Origin: Aphelocoma coerulescens
Lineage: Eukaryota; Chordata; Aves; Passeriformes; Corvidae
Assembly: GCF_041296385.1 (NCBI RefSeq)
Contig: NC_091023.1
Span: 11,036,924 to 11,100,923, forward strand
DNA: 64,000 nucleotides
Direction of reading: 5' to 3'
A program made the position numbers and the translations under genes. The notes beneath the pieces are model-generated. The model did no database searches. It saw only the letters and a list, made by a program, of their open reading frames with translations, and was not told the DNA's origin. Positions 60,868 to 64,000 of this stretch are shown here, one piece after another (position 1 is the stretch's first letter; each line of letters opens with the position of its first letter).

Positions 60868-63800
60868 CTACCCTGCTCCCAATGTGGACTGAGAGTTTAC
60901 ATTGGCTGAGAGTGTGGAAGAAGTTCCAGTTGAAAAGGAGGCTTTGGCAGAGCTCTTTTATTTCCGCACCTCATTAAAACACCTTTCAGGGAAGAAATAC
61001 TCTTTGTCTCTTTCAGCAAGAGCCATTTTTCATCCAACCTATGATGAAGATTCACAATTCAGTCAGTTGCCAAAATACAATTAGGGTGAAAAAAATAAAT
61101 TACATATCCCTTTGTAAACTGTTCATTCCTAACAGGTTCAGTGTGGTTAGATTACTCACAAGAGAACCCCCTGAAGACAAAAATTAGGCAAATTACCTAG
61201 GCCAGTACTGAGTGACTGAGAACTGGGAACTTTTAATTAAGTTGATATAAAACATTTATATGTAAAGTGTTCTTTACTTAATATTGGCTGCATAAATAAT
61301 TCAGCTGAGAAAGAAGATGAAGATTCTTAGACTAGTAGATTTGACAAGCCTGATTGTGCTCATGAAAGTGTAGACAGAGCTTAAAAATTATATGCTCAGA
61401 ACAGGGATCCTAGCATCATCATTATCACAAGTTACTGAAATGAAGGAAGAAGAGCAACCTTAGCTTTTATTTGCTAATGAAATTTGGCTAGTAATAGCAG
61501 CAGCAACAAAAAAAACAGGTGCCCTGTGCCTGTGAGCCAAAATTATTATATAACAACAGTATTTGATTATCAGACTGATGACTTGGGAAGTGCCTTTGTG
61601 TGTGTGTGTGCACAATGCAGAGACTGACTGCAAATACCTGATTGCCAGACAAGTCATGTTGGGTTGTTTGGGTTCATCCTAATTCGATGATGCACTTGTG
61701 CAAATGGCTGTTTACAGTTGAAGTCCACTTGAGAGTCCCCTGGTGGAACCAGAAAATACACTTTGTTGCCTTTTCTTGTGTTATTGCAGGGGCCAGGCAT
61801 AAACTATCTGAAATCACAGACAACTCACTTTTATCAACAGTTCTTAAAAAACAATCCTTTATTTTTTTTCCCATTTCTCATATTTGTTAACGTTTTCTAC
61901 TGTTAATTGTTCTACTGAAGCAGAGTTCATGAGGAAGGTTACTCCACATCAGGAGTCTGGGGGCAAAGAGATACTGTCTTCTGCAAAACAGTCCCAAGCA
62001 TGATGTTAAAAATGTATCTGTGTAGTTTGTGTCCTAAAACAATTGTTAGAAGGATTTCTGCCTTTTTCTGTTCGTCATATGCAGGTATTGGCTTCATACA
62101 CATATGTTTAATTTGCATTTGACTTTAGTGAGTGTGTGGATGGGCTTCACTTGCTAATCACAGCTTCAAGAGCGAGTACCCAGACATTGGCACTCCTGTA
62201 CAGAGTGAAAGGTGGGCAAGAGAGAAGTGAGAAATGCATTCTGCAATTCACAGCTCCCATTCTTTGCTCCTGCCCATGAAGTATTGGCAAAAGTGGAGCT
62301 AAGCAGTGCACGTTGATTTCAGACAGTTGTTCTAAAAAAGCAGAACATTTTGATTTACTTGGGTGGGGTTTAATATAGGCATCAAGGGAACTATTTGGGT
62401 TTCCCCAATATGAGGAGAGGAAAATGCAATTTTTACCATTTTCCCACTGACGTTTGGCTGCAGTTTGGCTCCCTTTGTTGTACTGGAATAGCTGTGGCTG
62501 TTAGTATTTTATTCGTTCCCTCTCCCCATCAGAGCACTACAGCCTATCTGGAATAGGCAGGAACAAAGAGTGGGAGACAGACTTTTAGCCCCAGGTCTGT
62601 CAGGGAGGACTCAGACAGTGAAGCAGAAGCTGTATTTGTGTCCTCACCTGACCTCTCTGTATGCAGTTTCTGTTTTGCAACCACCTGTGTCCTTTCTTTC
62701 CTGGGGTCTTCATTACACATTTGTGACCAGGGCGGGGTTAGCACATGGGCTGCCTTGGGGCTCAAATCCTCTCACATGTGTGGGGACATCTGTGTACAGG
62801 AGGAGGAGAACAGGAGGCCTGACCTCCTGCCTGTGACTGACTAACTGAATCTTCCTCTCAATTACGTCAAAATGTTAGAGAAAAGTTTGTTGTTCAGCTT
62901 TTCAGAGCACTTACCTGAGATGATGGCAGCACAGAAATCATGTAAACTTTCTGTATGAGTGAAAAGTACAGTTTACTATGTTTATTGCTATCAAACACAA
63001 AAAATAGACTGGAAATTGTTTCACTGCAAAGTGAAATAAGAGGGGAAGCATGAGAAACAATCATTACAGCCTAAAGTGTTAGGAAATGAGGTGTTGAAAA
63101 ACACAAACAACTGAGAAGATGTTTAAGTATTTGTATTTAAATCTCTAAGTCTCTATGAAGTTTTTGCTTTTCTTTTCTTAGTAATAGGAGCTAAAGTAAT
63201 CTGTGTAAATCCATAAACTTTATCAGGGCTGTCAATGAAAAGGATTTGAATATGCTCATCACAGGATTGGAGCTTGTGTTCTCCTGTTACTTGGATATAT
63301 CTCTTTCTCCAGATTTTGTAATGCCTGTTACCTTTTCACCCTTAGAATAATTTAAAAAGCTAAACTTTACCACAGTGGTCAGGAAGAGGAAGTTATGGCA
63401 TAGTAGTTATATAATACATAAAATGTAGTGTATTCTACCAACACTCTATAGAAATAATCTTTTTGTGGCCAAGGGGAAACAGAAATTATTAAAGATGTAA
63501 TCACACAACATGAATAATATAATAACATAGTATAATTTTTATAATTATGATAATATATATATAAATATAAATATTTTTAAATGCATATAATACAATAAAA
63601 ACACGTAGTCTAAATACACAGACTCAAGTATTCACTGAAACAGTTTTGTTGCCAAATTACAACCAAATTCTGGAGAGTTTGGGCTGCAAAAGCAGAGACA
63701 ATAGAACAAATTGGCCAAAAAGTATTGGTATATTTTGAATTATTTAGCCTTAAGTCAGATGAAACATTTCTAAATGGACTTTTTGACCTAGGAATTGAAT

Positions 63801-64000
63801 GCTCCCATTAAACTTTTCTCACTGAAAATGTCAAAGTCACGTATTGCCCATGGGCTTCTAAGTAGGCACTTTGCTTCCAACAGAGCTGAATGCTTATCCA
63901 GATAGATAATATGGAATGCAGGAGAAATGCTTTATATTGACTTTTACTGGGTACAGTGTATTGGTATCCACTCCTCAACTAGAGAAACACATGACTGGCT
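60868..64000. other. Intergenic stretch to the right edge, no gene recognised
   Basis: AT-rich DNA with a short TG repeat (61597-61610) and a very AT-rich stretch (63510-63600). A mildly GC-richer block at 62.55-62.85 kb has overlapping short open frames with no recognised product. Confidence 0.65.
63510..63600. repeat. AT-rich low-complexity stretch
   Basis: Nearly pure A/T sequence with TA repeats (TAATATATATATAAATATAA). No gene content. Confidence 0.85.

Noticed and set aside
1..64000. CRISPR arrays, operons, tRNA or rRNA genes and phage or plasmid functions
   Set aside because: Nothing of the kind was seen; the sequence is vertebrate intron and intergenic DNA.

Overview
This window is vertebrate nuclear DNA, most probably from a bird. 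It is AT-rich and intron-dominated, with one sharp CpG island near 27-28 kb, several CR1 LINE fragments of the avian kind, and solitary retroviral LTRs. No bacterial, phage or organellar content was seen.

One gene could be identified. It is the 5' part of SPHKAP (sphingosine kinase 1-interacting, A-kinase anchoring protein), on the minus strand. Three small coding exons were assembled from both strands: exon 1 (27638-27669) inside the CpG island, exon 2 (8493-8595) and exon 3 (2181-2291). All have GT/AG boundaries, the phases join without a shift, and the spliced peptide matches the known vertebrate SPHKAP N-terminus as I remember it. The large exon that encodes most of this protein must lie beyond the left edge. 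Intron 1 is 19,042 bp, intron 2 is 6,201 bp and intron 3 runs off the window.

Layout: 1-2180 is intron 3, with an exact 41-bp tandem duplication. 2292-8492 is intron 2, with a 23-base G run. 8596-27637 is intron 1, with a textbook solo LTR (18247-18888, 5-bp target-site duplication). 26,930-28,130 is the CpG-island promoter, with the 5' UTR and a possible second first-exon donor. From about 28.15 kb to the end is the 5' flank of SPHKAP. I found no convincing exon there. It holds a second solo LTR (about 38,992-39,331), three CR1 3' ends on the plus strand, and three older CR1-lineage fragments in antisense (about 43.5, 45.6-46.0 and 58.8-59.9 kb).

Most long open frames fall in the CpG island (on both strands) or are chance frames in AT-rich DNA, and were rejected. 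I did not find a previously undescribed biological system. The useful results are the SPHKAP gene model, its promoter architecture and the repeat history.
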